Origin: a bacterium
Lineage (GTDB): Bacteria; Babelota; Babeliae; Babelales; RVW-14
Reading direction: 5' to 3'
Assembly: GCA_023249895.1 (NCBI GenBank)
Contig: JAHFBS010000042.1
Span: 2,065-7,479, forward strand
DNA: 5,415 nt
Shown: positions 4,864 through 5,415 of the stretch, in pieces
Position numbering within the stretch: the first letter of the stretch is position 1
How the letters are laid out: every line of letters starts with the position of its first letter
Translations under genes and position numbers: made by a program
The notes under the pieces: model-generated
Databases searched by the model: none
Seen by the model: only the letters and a program-made list of their open reading frames with translations
What the model was told of the DNA's origin: nothing

Positions 4864-5415
4864 ATGGGAACACGCCGAAAAGCACTGTTAATCGTTTCAT
4901 TATTCGTACTTTATCTATCTGCGATGCAAGCCGCAGAACAACCAGACGCTAACCATCTTAATTGGGTCGAGGTTTTTAAAAACAAAATTTCAACTCAAAT
5001 CATGTTTGATTTTAGCGGGCCTGTGTTGGTACAGCACGAGATCGACAAGCAAAAGCACCATCTCTGTTTAACCTTTCCGGGAATGACACTCCAAACATTT
5101 AATCCTGATACCGTCATTCCAAAACTTGAGGACCTTAAAAAGTCCGGTTTAATTAAAAATATTGATATTGCAGAACGAGTAGGTAGTCAACCATCAGTAA
5201 TATTTACGCTCGAATTTACTTCGCATCGTGAGTGCGAAGAAGTAGCAACACGCACACTTGAGCGTAAAAAGAATCAATTCCTGGTTAAATGGAACACACT
5301 CGATAACCCTTATCGGCTTATCGTTGATATTTTCATTAAAGAAGATCTTGAAAAAATCATCCGTAAAGATGCCGTACTTCTTCAGGCGGCAAATGACGTT
5401 CAGCAATACGATGTT
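4864..5415 (+). CDS. Exported AMIN-like protein, probable N-terminal part of an N-acetylmuramoyl-L-alanine amidase (3' truncated by window)
   Basis: The reading frame is open from the ATG at 4864 to the window edge, giving 184 residues without a stop. The N-terminus is a clear signal peptide: MGTRRK, a hydrophobic core at about 8-20, and cleavage near residues 20-24 (SAMQAA). The mature part alternates beta-strand-like segments with polar turns, including VEVFKNKISTQIMFDFSG at about 35-52, HHLCLTFPG at 65-73, SVIFTLEF at 111-118 and NPYRLIVDIF at 148-157. This layout, ending in a YRLIVDI strand, resembles the AMIN or AMIN-like domain in front of periplasmic amidases that cut the MurNAc-L-Ala bond during division and wall turnover. 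The catalytic zinc domain would lie beyond the window and is not seen, so the amidase assignment is an inference. Other AMIN-bearing envelope proteins remain possible. ATG is chosen over an upstream in-frame GTG (4822) because it places the signal peptide at the N-terminus and follows a Shine-Dalgarno sequence. Confidence 0.6.
   Translation, partial: MGTRRKALLIVSLFVLYLSAMQAAEQPDANHLNWVEVFKNKISTQIMFDFSGPVLVQHEIDKQKHHLCLTFPGMTLQTFNPDTVIPKLEDLKKSGLIKNIDIAERVGSQPSVIFTLEFTSHRECEEVATRTLERKKNQFLVKWNTLDNPYRLIVDIFIKEDLEKIIRKDAVLLQAANDVQQYDV

Noticed and set aside
5194..5406. A 70-residue open frame on the minus strand.
   Set aside because: It lies wholly opposite the AMIN-like coding sequence, which has a signal peptide and a domain-like pattern. 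The minus frame shows no recognisable motif.

Overview
The window is 5.4 kb of an AT-rich bacterial chromosome, roughly 40% GC by eye. It holds five genes or gene candidates on the minus strand and the 5' end of one gene on the plus strand. Nothing indicates a phage, plasmid, insertion sequence, CRISPR array or RNA gene. Three of the six predicted products are small or medium-sized exported proteins that I cannot name. MurB is divergent and a Bax-inhibitor-1 family membrane protein is present. This mix recalls host-associated bacteria with reduced genomes, such as Candidatus Dependentiae (TM6). That placement is an inference from style of gene content, not a marker-based assignment.

Right half: an intergenic region of about 290 bp (4572-4863) separates divergent transcription units. 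The plus-strand gene starts at 4864 and runs off the window. It encodes an exported protein whose N-terminal part resembles the AMIN-like region in front of N-acetylmuramoyl-L-alanine amidases. Leftward from the same region runs a compact operon: murB (peptidoglycan precursor synthesis), a 254-residue exported helical protein of unknown function, and a Bax-inhibitor-1/YccA membrane protein. The last two overlap by 4 bp (ATGA). A strong intrinsic terminator with a 17-bp stem closes the operon at 2077-2115. The intergenic region therefore sits between two probable cell-wall genes, one for building precursor and one possibly for cleaving peptidoglycan.

That intergenic region is structured. It has an approximately 89% AT core with an 11-bp perfect inverted repeat and an AAATATT motif repeated at 20-21 bp steps. 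Next come a 6-bp palindrome, a purine-rich leader, and a short hairpin that buries the Shine-Dalgarno sequence of the plus-strand gene directly against its ATG.

Left half: below the terminator are a small exported protein of 85 residues and then a 513-residue protein with its own likely extended -10 promoter. The larger protein has a signal-like N-terminus, a second hydrophobic segment, and a complete set of HD-phosphohydrolase metal ligands in an HD-GYP-like order but without the GYP signature.

No complete novel system is demonstrated here. The best leads are the membrane or exported HD protein, the translationally coupled pair of unknown exported protein and Bax-inhibitor-1 protein, and the patterned murB/amidase-like intergenic region.
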